Assembly (NCBI GenBank): GCA_963281155.1
Contig: CAUJLY010000006.1
Location: forward strand, 10,292,001-10,356,000
Length of the DNA stretch: 64,000 bases
Source: Rhabditophanes sp. KR3021
Taxonomy: Eukaryota; Nematoda; Chromadorea; Rhabditida; Alloionematidae
Direction of reading: 5' to 3'
The notes under the pieces were generated by a model. The model saw nothing but the letters and a program-made list of their open reading frames with translations, made no database searches and had not been told where the DNA came from. Shown in pieces: positions 1 to 13,589 of the stretch. How positions within the stretch are numbered: the stretch's first letter is position 1; each line of letters begins with the position of its first letter. The position numbers and the translations under genes are program-made.

Positions 1-2844
1 AAGCTTATTTCGGTTGGAAGGAAATATAATAAGGTAGATGATATTAAAAAGGTCAAAGTAAACAAGTAAAACACACACACCAGATATACGTCTAAACGTA
101 GTGGCCGACTAAAAACCATCTCTGTACCGCTACTTCTATCTGCAGCATCTTTTTACCATATCTTTTCTTTCCCTTTTTATAAAGGCCATAAAGGTAAAGG
201 CAAGTGTACCAAAAAAGTGTTTACAAAAAGAAAAGGATGCTTGAAAGGTCGATGGATGCTTTTGATACAAATAGATAATATGCCAATTTACGTGAATAAA
301 AGTGCTTTTAACGTCAGCGACCATGCAATGTCATTTAAGCAAAAAGTACACTTTTTTGATGTGCACAAGACTCATTTTATTGTTATATACAATATATCTA
401 CATCTTTTTCTTCAAAAATATCTAGATATCTTTGACTTGATATCATGTATATGATGGCAGTCTCGGAGACAAAGAAAAAACAGTTGAGGATGCAATTAAA
501 AGTCATTGTTTTATAGGTTTGCATGTTAATAAAGCGTGATCATGGGGATTGGTACGAATGATGGACGTAGTCAAACGAATTCTTCCTTTTTTAGATATCC
601 CAGCGATCAAAGAAGTAGATAAATAAATAAACACCACGAGAAGGCTATAAAACTTTTATCAACTTTTTATTTTAATCTTAAAGTGGTGATAGTTAAAGAC
701 AAATGTCTTTTAAATTTAGTTAATCACCATGAATCATTGGGCGAAGTTAAAAAGTGGAGGGAGTAGTTTAAGTATTCAAAGTGAAAACAAACAATGACAG
801 TTAGGCACCAAAAAAATAGTAAAGTGAGTGTATAAAGTGATGGCGTGGAAAGATGGCGCGATATTGAAGATAAAATATGTTGTCAAAATTTGAAAAAGGA
901 TACCTGTTGTGTTAAAAGACCCATTCTCATCCTTAAACAATGATTTGTTGCTTAAAAGTTGATTACAAGACGTATACATGTCCAACCAATTGTTGTTGAA
1001 TACAAGTTTTTTTATTTAAAATAGGAAATATTTAGATTCTTTCAAATATAGGAAAAACTTATATTTGCTTTTTAATTAGTAATATATGAAAGTGTAAACT
1101 TTAACAATTAAATTTAAAGGTAAATAGGAAACAGGACATTTTGTCTTGGACTGACATACAGTTTGGTATAGGTTTAAGGGATAATAGCTATGTCTACGTA
1201 TTATATAGGTATATAGTAAATAATTAAAATATTGTAATTACGAAGAGTTCAATAGTTGGAACGGATATTGTGTTTCGAATAAGTAAAAGGAAGTAAAAAT
1301 GAGGGTATTGAGTAATGTAGAAGGTAAATTTTAATTAATTTCCGTTTAATCAAAATAGTGACCATTTCAAAGAGGTTTCTTTGTTTTTATTTATTCAAAT
1401 AGTGTCTACATCAACCCATACGTTTGATAGGCAAATTGAGTTCTGTATAAATACACAATCACAACCTCTCATTTTATCACAAGGTAAAAGTTTATATGGC
1501 CAGTATTTGTGGTAAAGAGAATAATTAGCAATGGTTCATCCGCAACATATAGTATTGTGTCAGACTGTTAATCATACTAAGTGAGGCCTTTAGTTTGTGG
1601 TTTCAGTCAACAGCATGACTCAGATATGTAAAATATAATACTATAACAATAAATTTAAAAACAAAATTAGCAACAACTGAACATATTGCAATCTATTATC
1701 ATCACTTTATCAATGAATCAGTGAAATTTAAAAGATGATCGTTATTAATGCAAACGTTACTTTTATTATTTCATGCGAAGAATATATTAGATCCTAGAAT
1801 GTACATTTAACGACCAAAATTTGTAAGTTTTTAGACTACAACAAAAGACCTCATTCAAATTAAATGTATTTGTTATCACCAAAAAGATAAGCTAATATAT
1901 ACATAATGATCGACACTTAATCATTCATGTGAAGCAAACTACATTACATATCCAGATATGCAAATATATCTTTACGATTTTCCATCCAACACAAATAAAT
2001 GCAATAAGAATATGGTATTATTTTTAAGAATATGATATAATGATACATATCAAAGTCCAATTAAAAAAGAAGTGATGTGGTCAAGGAAAAAAGAAGATGT
2101 AATAGAATAAATTAGTATATAAACTTTTGTTTGAAAGTGAATTGCCTAATTCAAAACTAGATACCATATTGTATGTGATTTTGGGGCTAGTTGATATGTA
2201 CAAATTGTTTTAATAATTTGACATAAAATATGTTTAGACGTCAACTAACTAAATATACTTACTTACACGAGTAAGGTAACTTTGATTTTTTAGAATGTTT
2301 ATGGTTTGAACAATCAAATTAAATAAATATATAAATGGATATAAATAAATGTGTGCATCATGATTATTGCAAGTTAGGTAAAAATCTTTGACCAAGGCCA
2401 TTCTATATAACTTTTATTAGTATTTTCAGCAAAAATTGTCTCTCACAATAAGTAATTTAAGTCCTTAGTTTGTTAATTCAAATTAATAAACAATAAGATG
2501 GGATTTGGATAAATAGAAAGTTGCTAAAATATGATCTCAAATTGTAACTAAATGGAAAATGTTGTGACCTGATGGCGACACTACAAAAAAGGATGATTTA
2601 ATCAGGTTGAACCTATTTACAATCTACGCAATATTTAATTTTTTAAAGTAGACAGGAAAGTATAAATCTATTAATATATACTTTTATACACCAAAATTAA
2701 AAGCCCTTCTTTGTAAACTAGGTAATAAATAAGATGATTTTGAAGGAAAGTTTCATTTTAAGCAATTAATTTAAAAGGCTCCCTTCCGTAAATGATTAAA
2801 TGGATGGAAGAAGGGTAGGTTATTTGGAGTTTTGGCGTTAGCGA
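1..2844. other. No gene recognised
   Basis: AT-rich, with stop codons in all frames. Only short chance reading frames occur. It might hold the 3' exon(s) and 3' UTR of the minus-strand gene that begins at 3525, because that gene's second exon ends in a good splice donor near 2863, but I could not pick out the acceptor. A short CA run near 71-80 is the only simple repeat noted. Confidence 0.5.
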
Positions 2845-3525
2845 TTAATAAAATAACTTACAGAAACATCTACTCTTAATATTGTCGTCATTAATAAGTG
2901 AAGGCGACATCATAATCTGACTATGTTGCTTCGATAAGGCATTGAGTGGGCTAATATCTAAATTAGATTGTCGATGTGTGACTCCTGATAAAGTAGAAGA
3001 ACACTGATGATGATTGTTACCTTGACTGTTCTTAAGTTGGTCATGAAGTTGAAGCATTCTATTAGCGTGAATATCATAAATAATAAAGTTTTCTTTTTGC
3101 AGTTCTAGATCCTGTAATCGGATTATTGTATGTATTATTAATGTCAACCACTACCAACTTACATTTTCTATTCGTAGCTTTTCAAGAGACTCACAAGATA
3201 CTCGCTTATTGTTAGTTGTTTGCTGGTTTGTGATGCTATAATGCTCTTCACTATAATATGGGGATTTCTTTGTGATTAAGTCATCTTTCAACTTGGAATT
3301 ACAACTTGTGGTAGGTATGTGTTGGGTATTATTTGTAGGAGTAGAAGATGAGTATTCACTGACAGATGATGTTGATTCGGATAGATTATCACTGTTTTGA
3401 GGTAATTCATTATTGTTTAGCTGCGATTCGAGTTTCTTGATTTGGTCTTGGTAAAAATTAGCATAATTTAGGTATCCAAGATACAATTTGTAGGTAATTG
3501 CCTGGTAGCGTTCATCTTTGGACAT
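2845..3525 (-). CDS. Unknown protein, likely coiled coil (3' end unresolved)
   Basis: Two exons are visible: 3525..3163 (121 codons from ATG) and 3111 downwards, joined by a 51-base intron with donor gtaagt and acceptor ttacag. The join keeps frame at a run of Leu/Glu/Lys/Asn residues (KLRIEN then DLELQKEN), which looks like a helix or coiled coil. The middle of exon 1 is a Ser/Thr/Asn-rich low-complexity linker, and the start (DERYQAITYKLYLGYLNYANFYQDQ) resembles an alpha-helical tail with a charged KLESQL stretch. The second exon reaches a stop at 2845, but a good donor (gtaagtt) lies about 20 bases before it, so a further exon may lie downstream. I do not recognise the family. Frame continuity across the intron is the main support that it is real. 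Confidence 0.5.
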
Positions 3526-5908
3526 TTGAAATAGTAGTTGGATTTATTAATAAAAATATTAGATATATACAATGTAGCAAGCCAGATTTTTTACTAATGC
3601 AACTAAAGATTAAAAAGATAGATTAAAATGTAATAACAAATCAAGATAAAGAAGAATATATTAATAAAAAGCTTTCAAGTATGAAATGGTTAATATAAAG
3701 AATTTGGTTCCCATGAATATCTATGCGATAATAATATGTTTAAAAAAAGATGTTTAGAGGACAAATCGTCTTTTTTATTATGTTGGATTTAAATATATGC
3801 TACAAACAAAATCAACAGTTACATATATAAAAGGAGGTGACGTTACAATGAATAAGTGGTGGAAGAGGAATTCGTACAAATTACACAAAGTTGTACCGAT
3901 TAATGTCCATTCTTATAAATTGATATAATTTGTAATAATTTAAATATATTCCTTTTATACAAGTTCTATGAAAGGATTTATTAAAAAATGATAGTGGCAA
4001 TGACACTTTTTTAAATAATTTGTGTGAATCGTGTCCCAGTTAAAATAAAAAAGATGTTCTATAAAAGTTTACTCCAAAGATTACATATGTAATTGATACA
4101 CCTAAAAAAGAAACTAATTTAAAAGGAAAAAGTTTTTTGCAATATGTCAAGTGGTTGGTAAACGAAAATACAATACAGACATTGACTTTTAAGGTCAGAA
4201 CAATTTTGCTTAAACGAATTGTGGAAGTTTAGACAATCTAAAAGATCAATCATTGAAAGTTAAGTAAGTTATGGGATAAAGGGAATGTGAAAAGAGAATT
4301 CGGTACAGTTTGAAGGCAAGCCTTGACAAAAAAGAAAGCCGTCTAATTTTGTAATCGAAGATCTCACCTATATTTTGAAGACAGGGTTAAATTGTGTATC
4401 TATATACAAACCCTCTACCCAACTCAATAATAGTAAAAGTTTATACACGAGGAGGTAGTAGGACTTTGACAAATCTATTGTCAAATAAGTTCAGAAGCAA
4501 TCGTGGTTGTGCATAGGAGTATAAAGATTACTTAACCAAAATTGCTTCTGTATTATTTAATAATACTTTTATTCACAATACTATAATTTAAAGGACACAA
4601 TCGTAAGATAATGCTTCTAACTTTTATCCATTTTCCAGATCTGTTAAAAAGTAGGAATAACAGTATTGGAAGTCCCGTGAAAGAGTATTTGTGAAAGCGC
4701 CTCATTTAGTGAGTAAAAAGGAGCTCTAACTAGTACACACATTAATGATTTATTTGTTTGAACTGATTGTATATTTTGTGGTGTGATAACTAGTGTTTTT
4801 AACAAATTATGTGTCATAATTTTTTGTCAAAAATGTCATACAAACTTAAAAATGAACGCATTGTGTAGAGGAAGTTTACTTATTACCTTGTCCACACACA
4901 AACACACCTCAAGCAAGTCCGAAATCTCGTAAAATGTAATGATTTTGATCGCTCAAACTAGAAATCATGGGCAGCAGCGTAAATTAGGGGACATTGACAC
5001 ACTTAAATAATGAGATACGAATAAAAATGGAAGATTTTCGTCATCTTTTTTTACAATTTTGATCAAATCACCAAATGGAATTTGCATATTTCGAAAAAAT
5101 ATTTGACTCTTTAAATAAGTCTAATGTACCAAAATGAATATTAAAAACTACTAAATGCATAAGCATTCAACAAATTAGCGGCCTTTGTGAAGGATAAATA
5201 ATTATGTAATTTTATCAAATAAACAATTTCTTTACAAAATAAAGAAAAGCAAGTAGTAATAATGAATTTGTTTTGCTAGTTTAAATGAATGTAAATATAA
5301 AGTATGCTTATTAAGTTCTAAACAGTACTTAAATTGTCGAAGAACCTTCCCACGAAGATTAAGTATATAATATTGTTTGATAAAATATTTAAATTGTAAA
5401 GTAAGCTTTTCATAATCAAATTAAATAGATGTGACCTGATAACAATATATTTTATTAGCTATTTAGTTTAATTAATGGTAGAGTACTTTAGCATATTTTT
5501 TTGATTTGTCTAGTTAATCTTTGTGAGTGTGGTTGATTAAATCCTGTTTCGATAGTTTATCTTTTGATAAAGCTAATATTTTTATTAGATTTTTGTTTGT
5601 TGCATTGAAGTAAATATATTAATGATATTACATTTTAATGATTATTGTTTTTGTTTTTGATACACAGAATAGATAAAGAGAAAGGTTTGCAGTAATAATA
5701 TTTATAATATACAAAATGCCGTAAATTAATTATGTGGTAAAAAATATTTGTTCGAAATATGTTCTATATTAGTAAAAAATGGTAGATTTCTTTTGTAGAA
5801 GATAAGACATGTGTGGAACTAGATGCAAATAGAGCGCGTGGAGATGTATCCGAGTTTAATTCAGTCCCAAGCTGAATTGTTGACAGAGATCCAGTATATC
5901 CACGGCAT
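3526..5908. other. No gene recognised
   Basis: AT-rich intergenic sequence between two minus-strand genes. It should contain the promoter of the 3.5 kb gene and the 3' UTR of the RabGAP gene. No open frame with coding character was found on either strand. Confidence 0.5.
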
Positions 5909-7847
5909 TTACTCACAACTACTATTGAATCCCAAAATGTCGCATACTTTTCTTGGGAGCTTGTCTTGGAGTGCAGCTAATTGGTGGTAGCGACTCTCGG
6001 CTTCAGTCAAAGTAGCGTTGAAATCAATTGTCATTGACAAATTATTGACATGCTTAAGAATCTCAGTGAGTCCAAAGTTGTTGTTGATAATAATATTAGA
6101 TTGCTTATCGAGAATAACCAAACAGAATAAAAGTAGGAAATTTTGGCAAGGTATATCAGTCCAGAATACTTCCCAGATAGTCATGATGTCCTTAAATTCA
6201 AATTCTCTCTTAAATTCAACTAAAAGCCATCTGAAGCAAAAAAACATATGACCAGATTCGTGACTTTCCAAATGATTTACCAGCCGTGGATTAACTACCA
6301 TCAGCAAGTCTCTGAGGTTTGCTAGTTTGGTTCTGATGAAGACTTGGTCCATGTCAAAGTTCTGTCTTACACGTTCCATTAACCCAACAAAACACCAGAA
6401 AGTATCAACTTCATCATTGGTGACAATCATCAAAGTAGCCAAGTAGTCACTCATTCCTTGAACATATCCCAAATCAAAATTGTACATTACGTATGTTGTT
6501 AAAATGTCATTCATAACTTGTAAGTGGTCGACATTCTTTTGACTAAAGAATGGGTGAGAACGGTCAACTCGTATCACATCTTTTTCGATCAAGCTTCGGT
6601 ATTCTTTGAAAAGGGTAAACCTATTCATGACTCCTTCGTCCATATTCATCCAGATGTTCTTGATATTCTTGTACTCCTTTTCCTTTTGATTGCGGAGCTT
6701 GGCATTGTCAGATGCGGAGTTGGTCCATTTGTAATAGTTGAGTAAATACTTCCAAGCGTCTGGACGAGCTTCTGGACTGAGCCCTCCCCTGAAGATTGCT
6801 TGTTTAATCTCGTGGAATCTAGATATACGACCGTCAGCTGTCTTGAAGCTGTCAAACACCTCCTTCGTGATGGGTGCTTCTCTGTAGAATTCCGTTAATG
6901 GAGGTAGTTCCATTTGACTGATCAGTTCAAAGCCTTGGTCATCATGTGATATTAGGTCCTTCATAAGATTTTCGGCTTCCTCATCAACTTGAAGACTGAC
7001 CATCGCTTTAGCAGCTTCTTCTGCTGAAACAGCATCAGAGTCTAACATCATACTTTGGTCCAAATGAGTCTGCACGAAATTCTTTACCTTACCCAAGGCA
7101 GTTAAGGAGGCTGCATAAGGGTTAGATACCATCCTCGATAGGAATTCTCCATTCATGTTAAGGAGATTGACACTCTTCTCCAGCGCCTCCGTGTCTTTGT
7201 CGATAATTATTACTAAATTCTTTTCTTTAGCAGATCTATTCAGTGTTCGGTGTCTAAATTAGGAAACGATTACTAATAATCAGCGGGGCTAAACGTACTT
7301 TTGAAGGTTTAAAGTGAAGCATGGCATATCCAACGGTTGAAAGTGGAAACGGTCTGACAAACTTCCATCTTTTGAGATGAACTGGATGGATGTTGTTTTG
7401 TCACCGGGTGGTGATTTCCTAGTTGGCTCCTTGAAGTAGTAACTTTTCAGGTCATTAACATCAAGTATGAAATATTCGGTGGGTGCTTTATCTGCAAGGT
7501 TCGAATGTTGCTGTTGTGGCGGAGGAGACTCTTCATCGGGAAACGTAATGTCTGTTTCCTGGGCATCCCACCGTAGATAAACTCCATATGGCTAAAATAA
7601 TATATAAGAAAGTCAATAAATGCTATGTCTTTAAACTTACATTCTCCTTGAAACAAAATGTTCCTAGAATACGTTGCCCTGTTCTGGTTTTAGGCTCCCG
7701 GTGTACCATTTCTATCGAACATAATGTCTAAAAGAAAATTATCAGAAAGTGATGAGTCAGCACTTTGATTATAAGGTAAAGTTCAAACAACATCTGCTTC
7801 ACCATCAAAGTGATTATTTAACTTACCTTGTCATGTAACTGTGCCAT
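5909..7847 (-). CDS. TBC1D15/GYP7-type Rab GTPase-activating protein
   Basis: Four exons (7847..7827, 7727..7641, 7591..7299, 7253..5909) join in frame to 581 residues. The TBC domain starts near residue 288 (FRGGLS). It carries both catalytic fingers expected of an active RabGAP: the arginine motif IEKDVIR (Arg about 362) and the glutamine motif YVQGMSD (Gln about 399). The N-terminal part, with a YLRWDAQE segment and a segment ending LNLQKHRTLN, matches the substrate-recognition half of TBC1D15/Gyp7. The C-terminal signature blocks (FCFRWLLVEFKREFEF, IWEVFWTDIPC, LTEILKHVNNLS) are typical of the same subfamily. By family, it should accelerate GTP hydrolysis on Rab7-type GTPases in late endosomal, lysosomal or mitochondrial traffic. 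The first exon encodes only seven residues; this start was chosen because it keeps frame and the acceptor upstream of exon 2 is clear. Length is close to that of vertebrate relatives (slightly shorter). Confidence 0.93.
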
Positions 7848-8474
7848 AGTATTTTCTATAATGTATAAAATGATTAATAATTTTCACTAGAATCTGTTAA
7901 ATAGACAATCCACTCAAATTATTACGAAATAGCATACAACAATTTAACAAACACACATGATTAACTGATGACGAGTTTCAATACAAACACAATCGTTAAA
8001 AAACAAAAGCCTTGGAACGATGTTTGGAAAAAAGTATCTTTCAAATTTGGAAATAAAGCAATGGTAAATATTTACATGGACGAAGAAGTAAAGTCAAATT
8101 TAAGAAATTTAAAGCTTTGCTCCATCCTTGTCAGTATGCGTTAAAGGTATGGTTCAACAAATTACATTAATATCAAGAGAATCGGTTTAAAGTATGAAAA
8201 ATTTGTTAGTGATGTTAGTCTCCTAAACATTTTTATAAATTCTATCTTTCACGCCTTGCCTAAATGTCTTTCATATGTGCTTTTTAATAGATTTTAAAGT
8301 GACCCTAAGCAAATAAATGAAAGAAAGACAATACGTAAGTTATAATAAGTTTGTTTAAGCATAAAAAATATTTTACAATTAAAATATCAGATGTATAAAG
8401 AAAATAAATGGATAACTAATTAGGTAGAGTAAAAATTCAATCAGTAATCTGATCGTTGTATGCCATTCCGGAGA
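7848..8474. other. Intergenic; promoter side of the RabGAP gene
   Basis: AT-rich gap between the start of the RabGAP gene and the stop of the next minus-strand gene. No coding sequence is seen. It should hold the RabGAP promoter and the 3' UTR of the membrane-protein gene. Confidence 0.5.
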
Positions 8475-8989
8475 CTAAGGTTCGAGATGGATGACACAGG
8501 AGGGCTCTACAACTCGACAATTCATGTACATGCCGAAGTAGTCATTGTTGGTTAGGCAGAATGACTCGAAAGTCTCAGTACATGGAAACGCTATAGATTC
8601 CTGGACACTTCCTGCATGTCTAGCATTCAACATTTTCCTCTTAGACGCTTCACTTGGTCGTAAACCTCCACAAGATTCAGCTGGTACTCTGATCCAAGTA
8701 TCTTCTCCTTGTTCCCTGATTTCCATATCCACCAAACTATCGTTGTAGAGCAAAAAGGATGGTGAAAATGTAACAACCTAGGTCAATCCATCATGGCATA
8801 AAGCAACTTCGATTGCTAAAACAAGAAAGAGTAGTATGAAGAGAAGCGGGTGAAAACAGTCGCACTGCAACAAAAAGGCAAAAATAGTGTTGTTTGTTAA
8901 TTGACCTGTAAGTCAATCGAGGGTGCTCCTCTCAACTTTTTGGCTCTTCTCCTAAAGCAACAAACGCTACTATTGGCTTTACGAGACAT
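8475..8989 (-). CDS. Small membrane-anchored or secreted Cys-containing protein, in-frame TAG
   Basis: Exon 1 (8989..8906, 28 codons) begins MSRKANSSVCCFRRRAKK and is preceded within 4 bases by a splice acceptor (ctatttcag type at 8993). After a 41-base intron, exon 2 (8864..8475) opens with a strongly hydrophobic segment (PLLFILLFLVLAIEVAL), likely a signal anchor. It continues to a Cys-containing C-terminus with pairs at PCTETFESFC and NCRVVEPSC. The frame is open except for one TAG at 8780..8778, just after the hydrophobic segment. Either a 30-base intron (8807..8778, GT...TAG) removes it, or TGG has become TAG, or the gene is decaying, or it is read through. The cysteine spacing does not fit EGF or ShKT. 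I do not recognise the family; an extracellular or type II membrane role is inferred only from the hydrophobic segment and cysteines. Confidence 0.5.
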
Positions 8990-10631
8990 GTCCTGAAATG
9001 TAGGTTGTGATTTTTTGAACCAAACAAAAATTGGGTCTTAATTTTGAGGATAGTTTTTTTACAACACGTTTTTTGTTATTTATATAAACTTACCAAATAT
9101 TTTAAGTCTTTCCTGTTTTGTTGGTTATCCAGAAGAGTGAGAAGATGGAACTTTCTTGCTTGTGATGTTGTTTGCCGAAATGGAGGCTGAGGTACTGAAA
9201 TGAAATTATATATTAAACATGTGCCTATCATTTACAACCTATCGCACCTTATTCAAATGTCTTTATACAAGTACTTCGAGTTGAATGAAGATTGCTTATG
9301 TGGAATTGACTTCCAACACACTTGCAAAAAATTATATTTGAACCAAAAATTACCATGATATACTTTATGCCACACAAACATATGAATATTTTAGATGGCA
9401 ATGAAATAATGAGCAACCACTAATAAATAATATGATTTTGAAAGTGTTTAAAGAATTTGATGCGACATAAACATCTAACTTGGCGTTATAAATTATACAT
9501 TTTTATTAGCACCTCAGGGAGATAATGTATGCATGAGTACAAAGTTGGGTTTAACATTTCCTAAATTGATATTTATTAAAAGCAATATTTTGCTACTTTT
9601 ATTGAAAGTTCTTTAATCGAATAACGACTTTAAAGGCCATATAAACTACAACTTTTAAACAAATACATTTAAAAATTCACAAGCACTGTGGAAATCAAGC
9701 CAAATAAATGAACAAATATAAAGATTTATGAAAATTGCAGAACATATTGGTCCAAATTGAACTCGTCACATATATCCTCCCAAAAGCCTCAAGATTCATA
9801 ATTAACTTTGCTTCTTCATATAAATACTTTCACTTGTTACTCAAATGTGTTTAAACTTCCGCAGCTTTTTGTTTTCTCTCCACTTGTGGAACAACATTTC
9901 CTTTAATTTAAAAAACTGTTTTAAATCAAACTTTTATTTTATACAAATAAATTGTGACAATAATTGGAGAAGAAAGGAAATAACACTTTAAAAAAGTCTT
10001 TCTCTTCCTTTAATTGACCTTCTCCACATCCAAAAACTACAAAACAATTTTCTAAAGATGAAAGTGTTGTTAAAGATAGGGTGGGCGCCTTAATCATAAT
10101 AATGTACAAATAAAATAATCACAAACTTATAGCCAAAGTTAAGGTGATTAGGTGGTGGTAAGCGTTTTAAAAAGGAGTAGTAGATAAGTAAGTATAAGAT
10201 AAGGAAAATATATTTGCATGTGTTAATGTTTTTGAATATCACTATTTTAGTTTGTTATCAAAAATGTTGCTTGGTTGAAAGACTTCGATATTGCTGCTTT
10301 TTAGGCACTTACTTGGAAAGATTATTTTTTATTGGTTTGGTTGGTAATTATTTTGTTGGGGTGGTTTGATTGATAGGTAGAAGTTGGTGTTGATAATAAA
10401 TATTTTGCTTTTATCAATTAAATGTAGGTATCTAATGAGTAGTGTGCATTGTAATGATGGGTAAAGATTTTGTTTACTTCTCTTTTAATAATATTTGCTT
10501 AATCAAGATAAATGTCAAAATTTTCTGATCTAAAGCTGGACTGTTTTAACGATCATAACAGTATCATGATAATGAGTATCCTTATTTATTTTAAACGTAT
10601 TTATGTATACTTTTTGCTCGTTCAAAGAACT
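8990..10631. other. No gene recognised
   Basis: AT-rich sequence between two minus-strand genes; no convincing open frame. A splice-acceptor-like site abuts the downstream gene's start at 8993, so part of this stretch may be a 5' UTR intron or outron of that gene. Confidence 0.5.
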
Positions 10632-13589
10632 TTAATTTTGGGAAGGTTCGGCTAAACATTTGTGTAAATCGCCGAGAATTGTTTTTGATGATTTGGTGAA
10701 TGAATTAAAGAATGGAATTGAGGCGGTTTCGTTAATTTCAGCAATTCGCTCCCAATTGTCATCTAAGCAAATAAATTTAGTATTTTTATTGTTGTTTTTA
10801 TTTACCTGTAAAGACAATTGCACTGATTATATTTGCATACTTTATTACCAACTCCATGTCTAGGGAATCTTTAACAGCTTCCCCTATTTTGTTATCCTTG
10901 TTACCATTGCACAAAAGGTTCTTCAAGCATTCATTCTGACCTAGTAATTGAACAAATGATACTGAGTTTTTGATGGTAATTACTACTTCGGAGCTGTCGT
11001 TTTCGTATTTGATAGCCTTAAGGAAGTCTTGCACTACGGTAATAAGGGACAAATCCGAGTCAATGCTGGACACAGACTCACAATCAGTCCCTTCCTTTTC
11101 TTGTTCTCTGTCGTGAGATAAATCTATTGAATGAGAAAAGTCATTCGACACATACTGATTTCTGACTGAATTCATCAGCATTACTGAACTATAAGGATCA
11201 TTGATTGTCAGCAATTGGCAGTTCTTAACACCCTCACTACCATAATCTTTAAACGAGGAATTGTTTTCAGCCATTGGGATCAGAACATCATACCCCTCTC
11301 CATTGTTCGATATAATGGATGAAGAAGTGCCAACACTCGTGACTGTAGCAGTTGGCGAATGCATCAACGTACTCTCCCCTTGGCTGTCATTAATCTTGGC
11401 CAACAATCCAGAAATATTCAACAAAGGATTGTTTTGTCTGAAGGATGAGGAGAAAAAGTTAGCTTGAATGTGGTGATTGACGATACTCTTAAAATGATTA
11501 ATGTCTGGCAGAGAGTAAGTAGGAGCAATAACATTAAGAAATGATCCAAATCCTTTGCGATAAATTACTTCGGCCTCAAGGCCATCATTCGAACAAAGCA
11601 AAGCTAATGAGTTGGTGATTGTGTCGATGGTTCCATAATCATTCCCACATCCATTCTTTTTTTCTACCAAAACACAACTTTGCTTACGGCTTCGTTTGTT
11701 GTATTTTCTTTTGGAGGGAGGTGATTCTTCATCTGTGTCGTTTGATGTCGATGCTGCATACCCGACCCCCGTCATCCGACCTCGCTTCCCCATCTGATTT
11801 TTTGTTTGGTTGGTGTGTTCTAGATTCATCATACTTAACGACGACATCTCCCAACCACGCTTCTTCTCTTCTTCGCACTTCATAGCCATATCATAAACTT
11901 GCTGGAGCATCTTGTCTGGCTTAACTGAATAATCCAAAGGCACCTCCAAATGTTGCGTTGCATCTGGCTCCATCTTAACGTCCTCCTTAACTTCAAGAGG
12001 AGTTGATGTTTCCTCTGACTCAGAACAAGAATGCTTCCCCTTGTCACGTTTACTAATCTTTTGAACAATTATCTTCATCAGATTGTTTTTATTCAAAAAT
12101 TCCTTCTTCAAATCATTAGCATGTTGTTTTTGCAGTTCAGCTATGGCCGCAGTTGGGTCTTCAAACATTATTCTTGACAAACCTTCGTTCTCATCTACAA
12201 AAAAGTAGTTAAAGGCCTTGGTTACACACACAAACATAGATAATGAGGACAAATGCGGTGGAATAGAATAAAAAGTAATATTTGCTTACCTAACTTTCCT
12301 ACCTTCTCTAGCATGCTGGTAAGTCTTGCTTCTTGTAGGACTTGATACTCCTCATGGTGACATGAACGTAAATGTCTTATCATTCCCGTCGTGCTATAAA
12401 ATCATTACATTGAAGACTCAAGATGCGGTATAAATCTCACCTGCTGTTAGTGGCTTTGATAGTTTTTAAGCAAATTTTGCATGTAGCTGCTTGTTCTTCG
12501 GATGTAGTTAATTCGTCGAAAAATCTCCATACCTTAATAATTGTATTTTTAATCAAATTTAAAACAACTATCTGTCAAAGGTTTCTTTTTAAAAAATATT
12601 TTTAGATTATCAAATTAGTTATGTTTAAAGAGGAGCGTATGTCTACTTTTTGCTTGGAGTAAGAAACACCGATAAAGTTATCACCATCAAAGAAGCTTTT
12701 GATGAAAATGTGTTTGAGAGTCTAAAAGGGATGAAAGGATTGTCGAGCATTTCACTAACTTTAATCCTGTCCTAAAGAAGGCTAATTTTTCGGACAGAAC
12801 CAAGTCTAGAATCGACAAAATCCCAACTCATCCACCCTAGACTTCCACTTCCTACCAAAGACTTAATAAAAAACTTAGAATGCATCTAATTGACAAATTC
12901 AACCTCAAATCACCAGCTATGCCCATGGTCCCTATAGTATGCCAAAAGTCAATCCTGGCAATAGGTGTGTTGTTGGTTGACATCTCAATAAAAATGACGT
13001 TGGATGTGAGGATAAAATGTAATATATGTATTTTGATTGGGCCGTTTAATTTTAGTAAAAAATAGGATACCTTTGCTGTTTTTTGAGCAGGGCCTCCTCG
13101 GGTACGTGTAGTTGTTCGCTTGGGTGGTCCTGATAAGGTATCTTTCTTACTTTTTGCCGATATGATGGGGGGTGGTGGGGTTGAGTTGGGTAGTGGTGTG
13201 GATGGACCTAATTTAAAAGTGCTATTATTGGAATTAAGAAAGTTGATTGAGATTCGAGGATTGGGTTGGTTATTAATGAGGCTATTGGTGGTGTCCCAAT
13301 TTATCTCATTCTTGTGAGTGTTATCTTGACCTGGTTGGGTTTTGGGAAGTTGGTTCATATATATTTTGTGGAGATTTCCTAACAAATTTAATTGTTGGGC
13401 GAATTGAAGATTATTGATTTGATTTGGATTAGCTGAATCTAACATTTGGGAGCTATTTGCGAGAGCCATTGCCATGGAAGTGTTGTTGTTTCCATTATTC
13501 AAATTCAAATTATGATTAATGTAGGGAAACGGAAGTCCATTAATTTGATTTTGGTGGTGGTGGATGTGTGAATTCATCCCCGAAAACAT
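10632..13589 (-). CDS. BED-type zinc-finger nuclear protein
   Basis: Five exons (13589..13071, 12571..12441, 12393..12290, 12194..10806, 10762..10632) join in frame to 757 residues. Exon 1 encodes an Asn/Gln/His-rich, Pro-rich N-terminus ending in a basic stretch (PPKRTTTRTRGG), possibly an AT-hook or nuclear localisation signal. Exons 2-3 encode a BED finger: VWRFFDEL, then CKIC, then TTGMIRHLRSCHH, giving the C-x2-C...H-x4-H zinc ligands and the conserved Trp/Phe pair. A second basic cluster (PPSKRKYNKRSRKQ) lies mid-protein. The rest is Ser/Asn-rich without a transposase-like catalytic core or hAT dimerisation motif that I can recognise. It is therefore more likely a host transcription or chromatin factor than an active hAT transposase, though BED fingers in general trace back to transposons. 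Intron 1 is about 500 bases, much longer than the others. Confidence 0.85.

Noticed and set aside
8475..8760. EGF-like domain in the small membrane protein
   Set aside because: Cysteine number and spacing do not fit the six-Cys EGF pattern.
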